Shown one piece after another: positions 35,071-44,251 of a stretch of 64,000 nucleotides of DNA. The notes beneath the pieces were generated by a model. That model was not told the DNA's origin. It did no database searches and was given only the letters and a program-made list of their open reading frames with translations. Location: the NCBI GenBank assembly GCA_026225095.1, contig JAMFSC010000186.1, positions 1 to 64,000 of the forward strand, in the 5' to 3' direction. The position numbers and the translations under genes are program-made. Origin of the DNA: a bacterium (GTDB taxonomy: Bacteria; Acidobacteriota; Terriglobia; Terriglobales; Acidobacteriaceae). Positions within the stretch are counted from its first letter, which is position 1. Every line of letters starts with the position of its first letter.

Positions 35071-35718
35071 CTAGAACTCGTAGGCACGGTTGAGGTTCAG
35101 AAGCGTCTTGACAGTGGGCGGGATCGCCTGGGCTCCCTCCCGGTCTGCGTACCACGCAGCCACCATCATCTTGAGAGCCGTGACTGTGTTACTGGGCAGG
35201 CTGTAGTTTCCGAAGCCCGCCGTGAAGGTGATGGTCACGGCGGCAGGATCGAAGCAGGTGAAGGGCCAGTACGTCCCGTCAAGAGGAAACAACCGCGGTT
35301 CAACATCATCTCCTGTGAGGGTCTGGTAAGCCCCGGCAGCGAGCGTCTGGGTGGCCCCGCTGGGGTCCAGATAGGTGAAGGAATCGACAGAGAGCAGGGG
35401 AGAGCGCGGAAGTTCGATCGCATACCGCGCGGCATCCCGGTGATAGATGCCGTTCGGCAACTCCCAAAGTCCGAGCTCCCCTTCGAGAAGGCAGATACCC
35501 TCGCGAAAGCAGTAGAAGGGAAAGCGATCGAGCTTCAACTGCCATTGCTCCGAAATCAGGGAGCGCCGCTGGAAGCCCTCCGCCCACAACCGGGCGGCAG
35601 AGATGAGCGATTGAATCAAGTCATCATCGACGCCCGGATCCTGCTTGAGCCAGGTAAGCATGTCGGTCAAGCTGATGGGCTCGATGGGCGACGTGCTGAG
35701 TTTGGTGAGATATTGCAC
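35071..35718 (-). CDS. Head-tail connector (gp6-like)
   Basis: 215 residues. The N-terminal EPISLTDMLTWLKQDPGVDDDLIQSLISAARLWAEGFQRRSLISEQW is the gp6-like connector helical signature. The C-terminal helix with SNTVTALKMMVAAWYADREGAQAIPPTVKTLLN agrees with the fold. Length and place after the capsid gene are as usual. Confidence 0.85.
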   Translation of the reverse strand: MQYLTKLSTSPIEPISLTDMLTWLKQDPGVDDDLIQSLISAARLWAEGFQRRSLISEQWQLKLDRFPFYCFREGICLLEGELGLWELPNGIYHRDAARYAIELPRSPLLSVDSFTYLDPSGATQTLAAGAYQTLTGDDVEPRLFPLDGTYWPFTCFDPAAVTITFTAGFGNYSLPSNTVTALKMMVAAWYADREGAQAIPPTVKTLLNLNRAYEF

Positions 35719-35769
35719 GCCGCCCTCCGAGCTTTGTTATTCCGTCTTCGTTGTGGTGGACTGCTCGAC

Positions 35770-36087
35770 CTACAAGGTCTCATCAGCAGAGGTCGGGGCG
35801 TCCGTCTTTGCAGGCGCCACGGTCAGCACCTTGGGCCGCACCTCATCAGCGAGAGGCTTCGAGGAGTGACCGCCGAAGATCTCCCCCGGAGCCACTTCAG
35901 ACGCCGGCACGAACTCCGTGACGGCCTTGGTATCGCCCAGGCGAGGGTCTCCAGCGCCGGGCAGGTTGACCTCTGCGTGAGGATGTGGGACGTGAACGCC
36001 TGGGGCGATCTCGAGCGTGCTCCCCGCCGGGAGACGGGAGGTGATGATCGTAGTTACGGTCGGCTGCATGAAGTTGGAGGTATCCAT
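35770..36087 (-). CDS. Small protein between capsid and connector genes
   Basis: 105 residues from ATG 36087 with ribosome site AAGGAG. Beta-rich, Pro-rich (LPAGSTLEIAPGVHVPHPHAEVNLPGAGDPRLGD) with an Ala/Thr/Asp-rich tail. No recognised family. The position immediately after the major capsid gene is compatible with a head decoration or fibre protein, but nothing in the sequence proves it. Confidence 0.6.
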   Translation of the reverse strand: MDTSNFMQPTVTTIITSRLPAGSTLEIAPGVHVPHPHAEVNLPGAGDPRLGDTKAVTEFVPASEVAPGEIFGGHSSKPLADEVRPKVLTVAPAKTDAPTSADETL

Positions 36088-36171
36088 TGTGGGTCTCCTT
36101 AGACCTTGGTGATGTGGGGCCTGGTTGGGCGGGCCTGATCTCTCAGGCCCGCTCATTGCAGTTGGAGACGA

Positions 36172-37383
36172 TTAGGCGTGGGTGGTGAGGGTCTGGATCG
36201 CAACGGGAAGCAGCAGTTTGCCGTCCGTCCGCTCCCACATGCGGTAGCCGACCTGGCCATTCAGGGCATACAGCTCAACCAGTTTCTGCATCGACCAGCC
36301 GACACGGTCCACGATCTGGTAGTAGCTGAAATCTCCGAAAGCGGCGGAGATACTGGAAGGCTCGAGCGTTGCCAGGAAGTCGGTCGTATAGATCGGCTTG
36401 CCGAGGTACACGTCCGGAGTGTTGGCCGTCAGCGAAGGCATCCACAGATACTGGCCGGTGGTGGACTTCTCCTGTGCGAGCGAGGAGATCAGGGTATCGG
36501 CGACGACGAAGCTGGCATTCTTCCGATAGGCGCGAGGAAGGCCGTACTTCAACGTGAACATGTCGACACTGGTCACCTTGCCCGACACCGCGGACGTCTG
36601 ATTCACACCCGACGCCGCGATCGTGGTAAGCCAACCAGTCGGCTTGCCGTTGCCATCGCCGCCGATAAAGGCAGCCTCTTCCGCGAAGCCGGCGGAGAGC
36701 CCGGAACGGTCGGAGATGTAGTCTCCCACGTCGATAAAGGCGTCTTCCAGCAACTCCTCCGACACCGTGCAGACGCCGCCCAGTTTGTAAGCCGAGAGAA
36801 TCTGCTGCCCGACGGAAAGATCCGATGCCCCGTAGGTTCCGAGCTCCGCAATCCAGCCGAACGTGGGCAGGTTACCTTCGATCGGGATGTCAACCTGCGA
36901 GGTCGTCCGCGTCACCGTCGCGACCTGACGCATGATGTTCGAGTTGTACATCTTCGTGACGATCTTCGTCTCGAACTCGATCGGCACCAGGTATCCGCCC
37001 TGCGTCGAAACTGCCTTCTGCAGCGTGGCGCGAAACTCGGATGGGGGCTCCCCACCGTTCCTCAGCATGGCCAAAAAAGCCCGCTTGTACTCCGGAGTAG
37101 CCCGCAGACCCTCTGGCGACAAAGGGTTCGCAAGCGCAGCCCTCACACCCAGATCCTGATCCGTCTTGAACTGTGTCTCCGCAGCTCCGAGCGTCTTCTC
37201 CCGGTTCACCGCCGCGGTCAGGCGATCGACGTCGGCCTGCATCGCGTCGTACTTCGCCTTCTCCTCGGCGTTGAAGTCGCGCTCGACCTTGCCATCCTTG
37301 TAGAGTTTGTCGTTCATCTCGCGCTGCTGGGCGACGATGTTCTTTCGCTCATTCAGCATTTCGTTGATCTTGGTCGCATCCAT
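36172..37383 (-). CDS. Major capsid protein, HK97 fold
   Basis: 403 residues from ATG 37383 (GAGGGAG upstream). An N-terminal coiled-coil delta domain (INEMLNERKNIVAQQREMNDKLYKDGKVERDFNAEEKAKYDAMQADVDRLTAAV) is to be cut off by the prohead protease. The HK97-type body follows, with STQGGYLVPIEFETKIV, GWIAELGTYGASDLSVGQQILSAYKLGGVCTVSEELLEDA and FIGGDGNGKPTGWL. Next to protease and portal genes. Confidence 0.93.
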   Translation of the reverse strand: MDATKINEMLNERKNIVAQQREMNDKLYKDGKVERDFNAEEKAKYDAMQADVDRLTAAVNREKTLGAAETQFKTDQDLGVRAALANPLSPEGLRATPEYKRAFLAMLRNGGEPPSEFRATLQKAVSTQGGYLVPIEFETKIVTKMYNSNIMRQVATVTRTTSQVDIPIEGNLPTFGWIAELGTYGASDLSVGQQILSAYKLGGVCTVSEELLEDAFIDVGDYISDRSGLSAGFAEEAAFIGGDGNGKPTGWLTTIAASGVNQTSAVSGKVTSVDMFTLKYGLPRAYRKNASFVVADTLISSLAQEKSTTGQYLWMPSLTANTPDVYLGKPIYTTDFLATLEPSSISAAFGDFSYYQIVDRVGWSMQKLVELYALNGQVGYRMWERTDGKLLLPVAIQTLTTHA

Positions 37384-37462
37384 GTGTTGAGCTCCCTCGC
37401 CGTCTGGCGGGCACAAAAAACCCGCCGATGAAGGCGGGCGGTGGAAGGTGAATGGTTGGTAT

Positions 37463-38332
37463 CTAGTCGAGATCGGCCAGACGTAAGTTGCGGTCGCGGA
37501 TGCTGACAGCTATCAGCGCGTTCTGCTGAACTTGTGCGGCGATCTGCGATGCTTCGGCAGACGCACCCATCGCGGCGTCGCAGGTGCACCCCTCGCAGGT
37601 GCAGTCGGGGTCGGAGCAATCGCCACAATCGCCCAGAAGACATTCCGGACATGGGCAGGTGCAGGAAACGCCGGAATTCTCCGAATTAGCGGAGATTTTC
37701 GCTGCTTTCACCCGATTCTGGAGACTTTTCGGGACATTTTTGAACGCTTTCAGGTCGTATCCCGAAGCCGATGCCGCCATCTTCAAAGGTGTTTCCACCA
37801 ACCCATCGGCCCAGCCCTCGGCAACTGCTGCGTCCGCCGTGTACCAGGTCTCAGCATCCATGATGCTGCGGACTCGAACCGGGTCAATTCCCGACCTCTG
37901 GTACGCGATCGCCATCTGACCGCTCACCGTTTCCAGCAGAGCAGCAACCTCACGCAACGCTGTCGGATCGCCGTAGGTCATCGTACGGGCGTTGTGGATC
38001 ATCATCATGGCTGTGGGTTGCATCTGGATCGTGTCGCCGGCCATGGCAATGACCGATGCGATCGATGCGGCGATCCCGTCGACCACCACATTGACCGTGG
38101 CGGGGTGTGACTTCAGAGCGTTATAGATCGCCATCCCTTCAAAGACGGCTCCGCCATCGGAGTTGATCCGCACCGTCAGCGTCTTGACACTGCCCAGCGC
38201 AGCGAGCTGCTCGACGAAGGCCTTCGCGCCCAATCCCCCGAAGAAGCCTTCCCCGATATCTTCATAAATGAGAACCTCGGCGGAATCGCCCTTTGCCGTG
38301 ATCCTGCTCAGTTGCCTTTTCATCTGGATCAA
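37463..38332 (-). CDS. ClpP-like prohead protease with cysteine-rich tail
   Basis: 289 residues. ClpP/S14-type core: RINSDGGAVFEGMAIYNAL, catalytic Ser90 in DGIAASIASVIAMAG and His113 in MMMIHNARTM. It matures the capsid by cutting the delta domain (family knowledge). Residues 224-251 contain ten cysteines in 28 positions with spacing C-x-C-x-C-xx-C-x4-C-xx-C-x4-C-x-C-xx-C-x-C, followed by an Ala/Gln-rich end. The cluster suggests metal binding. Start overlaps the portal stop by 4 bp. Confidence 0.9.
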   Translation of the reverse strand: MIQMKRQLSRITAKGDSAEVLIYEDIGEGFFGGLGAKAFVEQLAALGSVKTLTVRINSDGGAVFEGMAIYNALKSHPATVNVVVDGIAASIASVIAMAGDTIQMQPTAMMMIHNARTMTYGDPTALREVAALLETVSGQMAIAYQRSGIDPVRVRSIMDAETWYTADAAVAEGWADGLVETPLKMAASASGYDLKAFKNVPKSLQNRVKAAKISANSENSGVSCTCPCPECLLGDCGDCSDPDCTCEGCTCDAAMGASAEASQIAAQVQQNALIAVSIRDRNLRLADLD

Positions 38333-39609
38333 CCTTTCTCCGTGTCGGGAACCGGTGCGCCGGGCTTCTCTTTGCCCGTGCTCGTGTTGGGATTCTCGAA
38401 GACGCCGCCCTTGCCGTCAGGCCGCTTGTTCCGACCCTCGCCCGCCCTCGCCTCATCCGGGCAGAGCCAGGTATTGGCGATACCCGATGCGTAGTAATTC
38501 GCCCGGGCCTGCATGTCACCGCGCTGCAGGGAGTCCACATCGAAGCGGGCGAAGTACTTCTTCCGTTCACTCGGCAGAAGCAGGTCGCGGTTGATCGTGA
38601 GCTCGTAGCGGCGCAACCACGGCACCAGGCTCGAATTCACGAAGTCCATGGTCAGGTGCTCAATATTGTTGAACGTCGCCCGGCTCATCTCCTGGATCTT
38701 GTGCGGGGGAACCCGATAGATTCTGCAGATCTCCTCGAGCTGGAAGCGCCGGGCCTCGATGAACTGAGAGTCGACGTTCGTCATCGAAAGCTTGTTCGCC
38801 TTCATGCCTTCTTCCAGGATCAGGGGCGTCCAGGCATTGGCCGATCCCGAGTACTTATCCTTGAAAGAGTCCTTCAGACGCTTGTATGCCGTATCCGACA
38901 GTACATCCGGGACCTCCATGGTCACCGAGAGCTGCGCACCATTGGTAAAGAGCTTCGCTCCGTGCTCTTCGGTCGCCATCGCCAGACCGATCGACTCGCG
39001 GGCGTAGGTCAGCGGACTCACTCCCTCCACGCCGTTGTGGGTCATCCCGATCACGCGCCAGCACTGCTCTACTCCAAACTCACGGATCGGCCCGCCGGGC
39101 TGCATGAAGGAGTAGGCCAGGGCTCCTCCAGGAGTCCGAAACATCCGCACCCAATCGGGATTGAGCGGGTTGATCTCGACCACCTGGCCTTCGGAACGGA
39201 CAACCTGATGAAAGGCCCTGCCACGCAGACAGAGATGATTCATCCCCATCTCCAGCACATCCTGCGAGGTCATCTCCGGGTTGGGCAGATTGAGCAGGCG
39301 CTGGTAGAGCGGGTGCTGGTCAGCCGGATCGGCGCCACCCGCGGAACGCTTGTAAAGGATCAGCGGAAGCTGACCGACAGACTGGGAGAGCACTGAGACG
39401 CACGCGTATACGGCCGCCACACGCATCGAGGTTTCCGGAGTAACAATCTTCCCCGAAGCACTCGGACGCCCGCCAAAGGCCTCGTAGAGCCATGGCGCAG
39501 GACTGGACAGCGGCCATGTCAACGCACCGCTCGCCTGCAGGCCAAGTCCAACCGGCTCCGGCGAGGTCAGCGCGTCGTACGCTTCGCCAATTTTGGAAAG
39601 CAGGGTCAA
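38329..39609 (-). CDS. Portal protein, HK97 family
   Basis: 426 residues. Portal signatures: MRVAAVYACVSVLSQSVGQLPLILYKR, HPLYQRLLNLPNPEMTSQDVLEMGMNHLCLRGRAFHQVV, EEGMKANKLSMTNVDSQFIEARRFQLEEICRIYRVPPHKIQEMSRATFNNIEH. C-terminus is disordered and Gly/Lys/Pro-rich, as often in portals. Forms the dodecameric DNA channel at one capsid vertex. Starts 18 bp after the terminase stop. Confidence 0.93.
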   Translation of the reverse strand: MTLLSKIGEAYDALTSPEPVGLGLQASGALTWPLSSPAPWLYEAFGGRPSASGKIVTPETSMRVAAVYACVSVLSQSVGQLPLILYKRSAGGADPADQHPLYQRLLNLPNPEMTSQDVLEMGMNHLCLRGRAFHQVVRSEGQVVEINPLNPDWVRMFRTPGGALAYSFMQPGGPIREFGVEQCWRVIGMTHNGVEGVSPLTYARESIGLAMATEEHGAKLFTNGAQLSVTMEVPDVLSDTAYKRLKDSFKDKYSGSANAWTPLILEEGMKANKLSMTNVDSQFIEARRFQLEEICRIYRVPPHKIQEMSRATFNNIEHLTMDFVNSSLVPWLRRYELTINRDLLLPSERKKYFARFDVDSLQRGDMQARANYYASGIANTWLCPDEARAGEGRNKRPDGKGGVFENPNTSTGKEKPGAPVPDTEKG

Positions 39610-39626
39610 AGGAGCTCCAGGAAAAG

Positions 39627-41345
39627 CTACAGGGTGCGGATACCACGGGTTTCGTAGACGGATTCACGTGGGGCCGGCGCGACGTAGGCCCTGTTCATCG
39701 CATTGAAGAGTGCAGAGGCAGGATCGATCTTGCTGTCGACCTGCTCCTTGAGCGGGAAGATGTTGTCGTTGTTGTCGATCCGGACGACAACGTTCGAGAT
39801 TCCCCAGGTCAAGACGGGATCTCCATCGTGATGGAAGCGGCCTGAGATGACCGCGGCTTCGAGTTCCTTCATCGGCTCCGAAAGATGCTGTACAGTTTGC
39901 GGGATCGTGACGATGACTCCTTCCTTGACCTGCTTCTCCAACTTCTGCTGCATCTGTTGGGCCGAGTACTGGTCGAAGGCGATACAGGCATGATTGAAGA
40001 GTGGGATCTCTGTTTCGATCTCCGACTCGATCCGGGCAAGTTGAATCTCCGGACCATCGTGCGCAACCATCTTGCCCTGACCGATCCAGTCCAGGTAATG
40101 AGAGTGGCGGCCATCCATCGCCGTATCCTTCGGGACGTAGTGCCTGCCGAAGGCGTAGTAGTGAATCTGACCACCCACAAGCTTCTTATAGAGCTTCGCG
40201 CGAGACGCCAGGTCGATGCGAGCTGCAAGGTCCACGCCCTCATAACAGAGCTGGCCTCGAAAGTCATTCAGACTTAGTTCAGGATCGGCGCAGCGGATCC
40301 ACGCCTCCATGTTCATCCAGCCGCTTGCCGCGCCGTTCCAGATGTTGAGGTGCTTCGTCTTGAAGATGCTCTGAAGGTGCGCCGATTGAAGTGCGCGGCG
40401 AAGCTCCCTTTCCAGAAACTCCGGCTTTACCGATACTCCATAGTTCGGATTTGCCTTGCGAAGTGCCTTCGGTGACTTCCAATCGTCATCGACATCGATC
40501 GTGTAAATCAGAGCGAACAGATTGGGGTTGTCGATCCGTTTCGCAAGCACCTTCTGTGCGTCCAGCCTCATCGCGTAACACGGACCAGCCAGATTGCTCC
40601 CCGCGGTTGTGATGCAGATGAGCAGCGGCTGCTGGCGTGCTCCCATGCCGGTTCGCATGGTGTCAATCAGGATGGGCGTCGGATGTTCGTGGACCTCATC
40701 GAGGATCGCGCACGACGGAGACGCACCATCTCCTGGGTTGCCGACCAATGGGGTAAAACGAGATCCATCTTCCTCCCTGTAGATACTCTTTACCGCGTGC
40801 TCTACGCCGAAATAGCGCTCGAAATCGGGCGAGCGGCGGGCCATTTGCAGGGCCGTGCGAAACACCTCCATCGCCTGACGCTCTGTGGTGGCGCCGCAGT
40901 AGACCTCCGCCCCAAACTCGCGATCAGCCGCGAGCATGTAGAGACCGACGCCGGCCGCCCATGTCGACTTGGCCTGCTTGCGCGGCTCCTCGTCATAGAC
41001 CTCCGTAAACTGACGAAGCCCAGTCGCCTTCTCTACCCACCCGAAGATGGAACACGTCTTGAAAAGCTGCCACGGCTCCAACTTGAGCCGGACACTGTGA
41101 CCAGGGCGCGGGCGAGCCCACTCACCCTTGACGTGGGGCAGCTGCTCGATAAAGCGGCATACGTAGTTCGCCTTCGCCTCATCGAAGCGATACGGGTAGC
41201 GTTTCTTGACCGAATCAGCGAGACCATCCAGGTGCCGCTGGCAGGCCTGGCGCACAAAGAGACATTCGTCTCTCTTCCCGGCGACAACATCCCTGGCATA
41301 CTGGTGCGCAACCTCTGAGTAAGAGAGCTTAGTTGACGGCAGCAC
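39627..41345 (-). CDS. Terminase large subunit
   Basis: About 572 residues. ATPase: Walker A-like EEPRKQAKSTWAAGVGLYML and Walker B SCAILDEVHEHP, with coupling motif ICITTAGSN. Nuclease domain: Asp in YEGVDLAARIDLASRAKLY and in CIAFDQYSAQQM. GTG 41345 is preferred because it overlaps the small-subunit stop by only 17 bp; ATG 41429 in the same frame would overlap by 101 bp. Translocates DNA into the prohead and cuts concatemers. Confidence 0.92.
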   Translation of the reverse strand: MLPSTKLSYSEVAHQYARDVVAGKRDECLFVRQACQRHLDGLADSVKKRYPYRFDEAKANYVCRFIEQLPHVKGEWARPRPGHSVRLKLEPWQLFKTCSIFGWVEKATGLRQFTEVYDEEPRKQAKSTWAAGVGLYMLAADREFGAEVYCGATTERQAMEVFRTALQMARRSPDFERYFGVEHAVKSIYREEDGSRFTPLVGNPGDGASPSCAILDEVHEHPTPILIDTMRTGMGARQQPLLICITTAGSNLAGPCYAMRLDAQKVLAKRIDNPNLFALIYTIDVDDDWKSPKALRKANPNYGVSVKPEFLERELRRALQSAHLQSIFKTKHLNIWNGAASGWMNMEAWIRCADPELSLNDFRGQLCYEGVDLAARIDLASRAKLYKKLVGGQIHYYAFGRHYVPKDTAMDGRHSHYLDWIGQGKMVAHDGPEIQLARIESEIETEIPLFNHACIAFDQYSAQQMQQKLEKQVKEGVIVTIPQTVQHLSEPMKELEAAVISGRFHHDGDPVLTWGISNVVVRIDNNDNIFPLKEQVDSKIDPASALFNAMNRAYVAPAPRESVYETRGIRTL

Positions 41346-41775
41346 GCTCTTCCGCGAGCGCCGCCCAGCCGTCTGGGGTCCGACTGTCAACTTCCTTGGC
41401 TTTTCGGATGGCAATGCGGGTCCTTCCATGCGGGTTCAACCCGAACCGATCCAAATACGCCAAGCTCGTGTTCAAAATACTCGCGGGAGTGTCGAGCGGG
41501 TTCCGTTCGATTTGAAGTTGAGCCGTGCACAAATTCGCGAAGGCAGTATTGTCGCTGCTCGTCAGAGCACCTTCAGGAACTTCCTTTTCGAGGCGCCGCC
41601 AGATAGCCAGCAACGCCAATGAAGTGGGAGATTTCGCATTCAGGAAATGCGCGGGCGGCGAACCCAAAGGAGCGCTCGGCCGCGGTTCGTCCATCCGGTC
41701 TCGGAACCTTTGTGGGTCCTTGCTTATTGCGCCGCTTGCCTCATGCACAGCGATCGGCTTACGTGGACGTCCCAT
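41329..41775 (-). CDS. Terminase small subunit, P27 family
   Basis: 148 residues. GRPRKPIAVHEASGAISKDPQRFRDRMDEPRPSAPLGSPPAHF is the P27-type start. The rest is helical (ALLAIWRRLEKEVPEGALTSSDNTAFANLCTAQLQIERNP) and ends in SLAYLDRFGLNPHGRTRIA. Recognises the packaging site and recruits the large subunit. The 247-bp gap upstream (41776-42022), between it and the HNH gene, contains no gene and is the expected location of a cos site. Confidence 0.85.
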   Translation of the reverse strand: MGRPRKPIAVHEASGAISKDPQRFRDRMDEPRPSAPLGSPPAHFLNAKSPTSLALLAIWRRLEKEVPEGALTSSDNTAFANLCTAQLQIERNPLDTPASILNTSLAYLDRFGLNPHGRTRIAIRKAKEVDSRTPDGWAALAEERAAVN

Positions 41776-42022
41776 ATCAGCGAAACCTCCACCCCTATGC
41801 CTTTATTTGGCATTTAGAGGCGCTCAGTGGGGTCCTCGTCCAACGGCTACCTTTTGAAGACCCGCTAACAGCTTGAATCACAACCCGAAATGCTCCATTT
41901 TGCGGAAGTAAAAATGTGCCTACCACGACGGTCTGGCGTCCGATCGCCCGAAGGAATTGACACACCCCCCCCCGTAGCCGTCCATCCTCAAGTCTGCATG
42001 TAGTTGGAAGTCTCTGATTCTT

Positions 42023-42418
42023 TTAGACATATCGCGCTCTTCGCTGTCTTCCTAATCCACCATCTTCGTTTACGGTCTTGCTGGAATGGCATGATTTGCA
42101 AAGTCCTTGCCAGTTCTTGCGATCCCAGAACAGCTCGTACTCCTCTTGATGTGGAATGATGTGATCGAGATCAACCGCGCGAACAGGGCGACTCGTATGA
42201 ATGCCATAGGGATCTGCGCACAAAGGATGCTTTGCGAAAAACCCTAATCTTGCGGATTTCCAGCGCGGCGAGTCATACCATTTCTTACTTATTCCTCGCA
42301 CACGAACTGATTCAGCAAGCGCCCGCGCACTGTGCTTAGGCTTGCATTTAGAGCAGTACCCACGATCAACCAGTTCCTGACTTAGACAGCCAGGACGCGC
42401 GCATGGCTTCTTCGCCAC
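42023..42418 (-). CDS. HNH endonuclease
   Basis: 131 residues from GTG 42418, overlapping the upstream stop. N-terminal zinc ribbon (CARPGCLSQELVDRGYCSKC), then SPRWKSARLGFFAKHPLC and the HNH core DLDHIIPHQEEYELFWDRKNWQGLCKSCHSSKT (catalytic His pair and second-sphere Asn). HNH proteins encoded beside the terminase assist cos cleavage in HK97-type phages. Confidence 0.9.
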   Translation of the reverse strand: MAKKPCARPGCLSQELVDRGYCSKCKPKHSARALAESVRVRGISKKWYDSPRWKSARLGFFAKHPLCADPYGIHTSRPVRAVDLDHIIPHQEEYELFWDRKNWQGLCKSCHSSKTVNEDGGLGRQRRARYV

Positions 42419-42711
42419 TACACCTTCGCGGCAATCGTCTCGGCACCCGCAGCAGTCTCAGCAGCATCCTTCGACACACTCTTCGTCGCAGCCTCAGCAT
42501 GCGCCAGCATCGAGACAGCCGACGCCTTCTCCACCGCAATCTTCGCCTCGAAGTAGTCAACAACATGCTGCTCTGTCAGCACGCCAGCCTCGTACAGCGC
42601 GTGGATCTCACTCTTCGCCGCCGACACAGGCGACTTCCCTTTGATCGCCAACACCAGCAGCACGATCGCCAGTACCAGAATCGCAATCACCATCAGCAGA
42701 ATACTCAGCAT
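42418..42711 (-). CDS. Small membrane protein, possible lysis component
   Basis: 97 residues from ATG 42711: one strong N-terminal transmembrane helix (LSILLMVIAILVLAIVLLVLAI) followed by an Ala/Glu/Lys-rich amphipathic helical body (EIHALYEAGVLTEQHVVDYFEAKIAVEKASAVSMLAHAEAATK). Location within the lysis group suggests a holin accessory or pinholin-like role; this is inference. An in-frame ATG three codons earlier is possible. Confidence 0.6.
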   Translation of the reverse strand: MLSILLMVIAILVLAIVLLVLAIKGKSPVSAAKSEIHALYEAGVLTEQHVVDYFEAKIAVEKASAVSMLAHAEAATKSVSKDAAETAAGAETIAAKV

Positions 42712-42746
42712 CACACACATCCACGGCCATCGCCGCCCATCTCACA

Positions 42747-43247
42747 TCAACCCTTGCTCTTGTTGCCAACCGATAGACCCAGCAAACTCACCGTCGAATC
42801 ACCCGGCATACTGGCGATCTGCTTCGCCATCTCAATCCCCGCCGGCACACCCACGAAGCCCAGCAGCAGCACCGCGAACATCACCGTGATGTTCATCGGG
42901 ATCTGCACCGTCACCTGATGCACCGCCGGACCGATCCCATAGTTCCAGGCATACAACGCGATCATCACAAAGCCGAACGTCCCACGCACCGCGCCCATGT
43001 AGTGATCGTTATTCGCCGGAGCCGCCGCCTGCAGCTGCTGCGTCGTCGCCTCTGCCTGCTTCGTCGTCGCGTCGATCTGCGCCTCTGCAAGCTGCAACTG
43101 GACATCCGCCAGATGCGACGCAGCCGCCGCCTTCAACGCAGGATCCGGAATGAACCGATCAATCAGATCCTTTCCCAACCCGACGATCGCCGTGACTGGG
43201 TTCACACCCGCCGCCGCCGCTCCCACTATGCTCGTCAAATCCGCCAT
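42747..43247 (-). CDS. Holin-like membrane protein
   Basis: 166 residues: an amphipathic N-terminus, an Ala/Gln-rich helical stretch (ADVQLQLAEAQIDATTKQAEATTQQLQAAA), then transmembrane helices GTFGFVMIALYAWNYGIGPAV and MNITVMFAVLLLGFVGVPAGIEMA. Layout fits the three-TM holin family associated with phage and gene-transfer-agent release. Encoded 15 bp downstream of the endolysin gene. Confidence 0.75.
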   Translation of the reverse strand: MADLTSIVGAAAAGVNPVTAIVGLGKDLIDRFIPDPALKAAAASHLADVQLQLAEAQIDATTKQAEATTQQLQAAAPANNDHYMGAVRGTFGFVMIALYAWNYGIGPAVHQVTVQIPMNITVMFAVLLLGFVGVPAGIEMAKQIASMPGDSTVSLLGLSVGNKSKG

Positions 43248-43261
43248 CGTTCACCTCCGAC

Positions 43262-43831
43262 TCAATGCACTACCACCACCGGCAACGCCGCAGCCTTCAA
43301 AAACTGCGTAGCTGTCCACACGTTCCGCGCCTCACCAGGTCCAAGCCGGTGGCAACTCGCTGCGCACAACCTGTAATCCCTCTGCACCAGCGCCGCACAC
43401 AGATGCTGATACTTGAGCAACCCATCCACACCCAGGTTGTAAGCCATATCCAGCAGCGCCAGCTTCGCCACATCCGGAGCAACCCCATATCCCGGCAGCC
43501 GCGCCCGCAGCGCCTTATCGAACCCCTCCAGCTTCACCCGCAGCAACCCATCGATCGTCCCCGCATCCAGCACCGGGCTCGTCGAACACCGATAAGCCGC
43601 CGCCGCCTTTCCCCTCCCCAACGCACGCACCCGCGCATAATCCGCCGCAATCTCCGACATCGTCGCCTTCCGCCCCATCACCGCAAACGGCAGCGCCAGC
43701 GCATCATCCAAACGAAACAGCGCATGGCCCACACCCACCGTCACCACACCCACCGTATCGACGTAAAGATACGGCACCGATCCCTCAAAGCCAGCCGTGC
43801 GCAGCAACGCAGCCGAGTCATCCAGGTACAT
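43262..43831 (-). CDS. Endolysin, lysozyme-like (GH24 type)
   Basis: 189 residues. The triad Glu16-Asp25-Thr31 in FEGSVPYLYVDTVGVVTVGVGH has exactly the spacing of phage T4 lysozyme (9 and 6 residues). Later helical part: KLALLDMAYNLGVDGLLKYQ and FNLG/W-type ends. Cuts the peptidoglycan glycan chain for lysis. No signal peptide, so it would need the holin. Confidence 0.85.
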   Translation of the reverse strand: MYLDDSAALLRTAGFEGSVPYLYVDTVGVVTVGVGHALFRLDDALALPFAVMGRKATMSEIAADYARVRALGRGKAAAAYRCSTSPVLDAGTIDGLLRVKLEGFDKALRARLPGYGVAPDVAKLALLDMAYNLGVDGLLKYQHLCAALVQRDYRLCAASCHRLGPGEARNVWTATQFLKAAALPVVVVH

Positions 43832-43845
43832 CCGTCACGCTCCGC

Positions 43846-44250
43846 TTATCTGCTCCTACGCTCAAGCAACAGATCGATCTTGCCTTCCATCCGATCAAAG
43901 CGCCGCTGACTCTCCTCGCGCCGCTCCTTCGCATCCTGCTCGTTCCGCAGCTGCTCCGCGCGGCTCACATAGTCCGAAGGCAGCGCACGCAGAATCTCCT
44001 CGCTTGCCTTCTGCCGAACCTCCATGTTGCTTACCCGCGATTGCAGCGTCGCCGCAAACCAGATGTACCCACCCACCTGCACCAGCGTGCTCACCAGCAG
44101 CACCACAAGCGTCGGCAAAAGCAAAGCGACCCAATCCCGTTTCAGACTGAGTCGCTCTCCCCGATCCCGCTTCGACCGATGCGTATAAACCTCTGGCTCA
44201 TCGCTCACAGGCCGATCCTCCCGGTCATTCAGCGGTCTCACATCGCTCAC
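43846..44250 (-). CDS. Membrane-anchored coiled-coil protein (spanin-like candidate)
   Basis: 134 residues from GTG 44250. A basic cytoplasmic segment, one transmembrane helix (WVALLLPTLVVLLVSTLVQVGGYIWF), then a long charged coiled coil (LQSRVSNMEVRQKASEEILRAL, SRAEQLRNEQDAKERREESQRRFDRMEGKIDLLLERR). This is the Rz/i-spanin layout, and the neighbours are lysis genes, but no outer-membrane lipoprotein partner was found nested in it. Confidence 0.6.
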   Translation of the reverse strand: MSDVRPLNDREDRPVSDEPEVYTHRSKRDRGERLSLKRDWVALLLPTLVVLLVSTLVQVGGYIWFAATLQSRVSNMEVRQKASEEILRALPSDYVSRAEQLRNEQDAKERREESQRRFDRMEGKIDLLLERRSR

Positions 44251-44251
44251 A

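Noticed and set aside
39627-41429. ATG 41429 as terminase large subunit start
   Set aside because: Would overlap the small subunit gene by 101 bp with a basic extension; GTG 41345 is more likely, though not proven.
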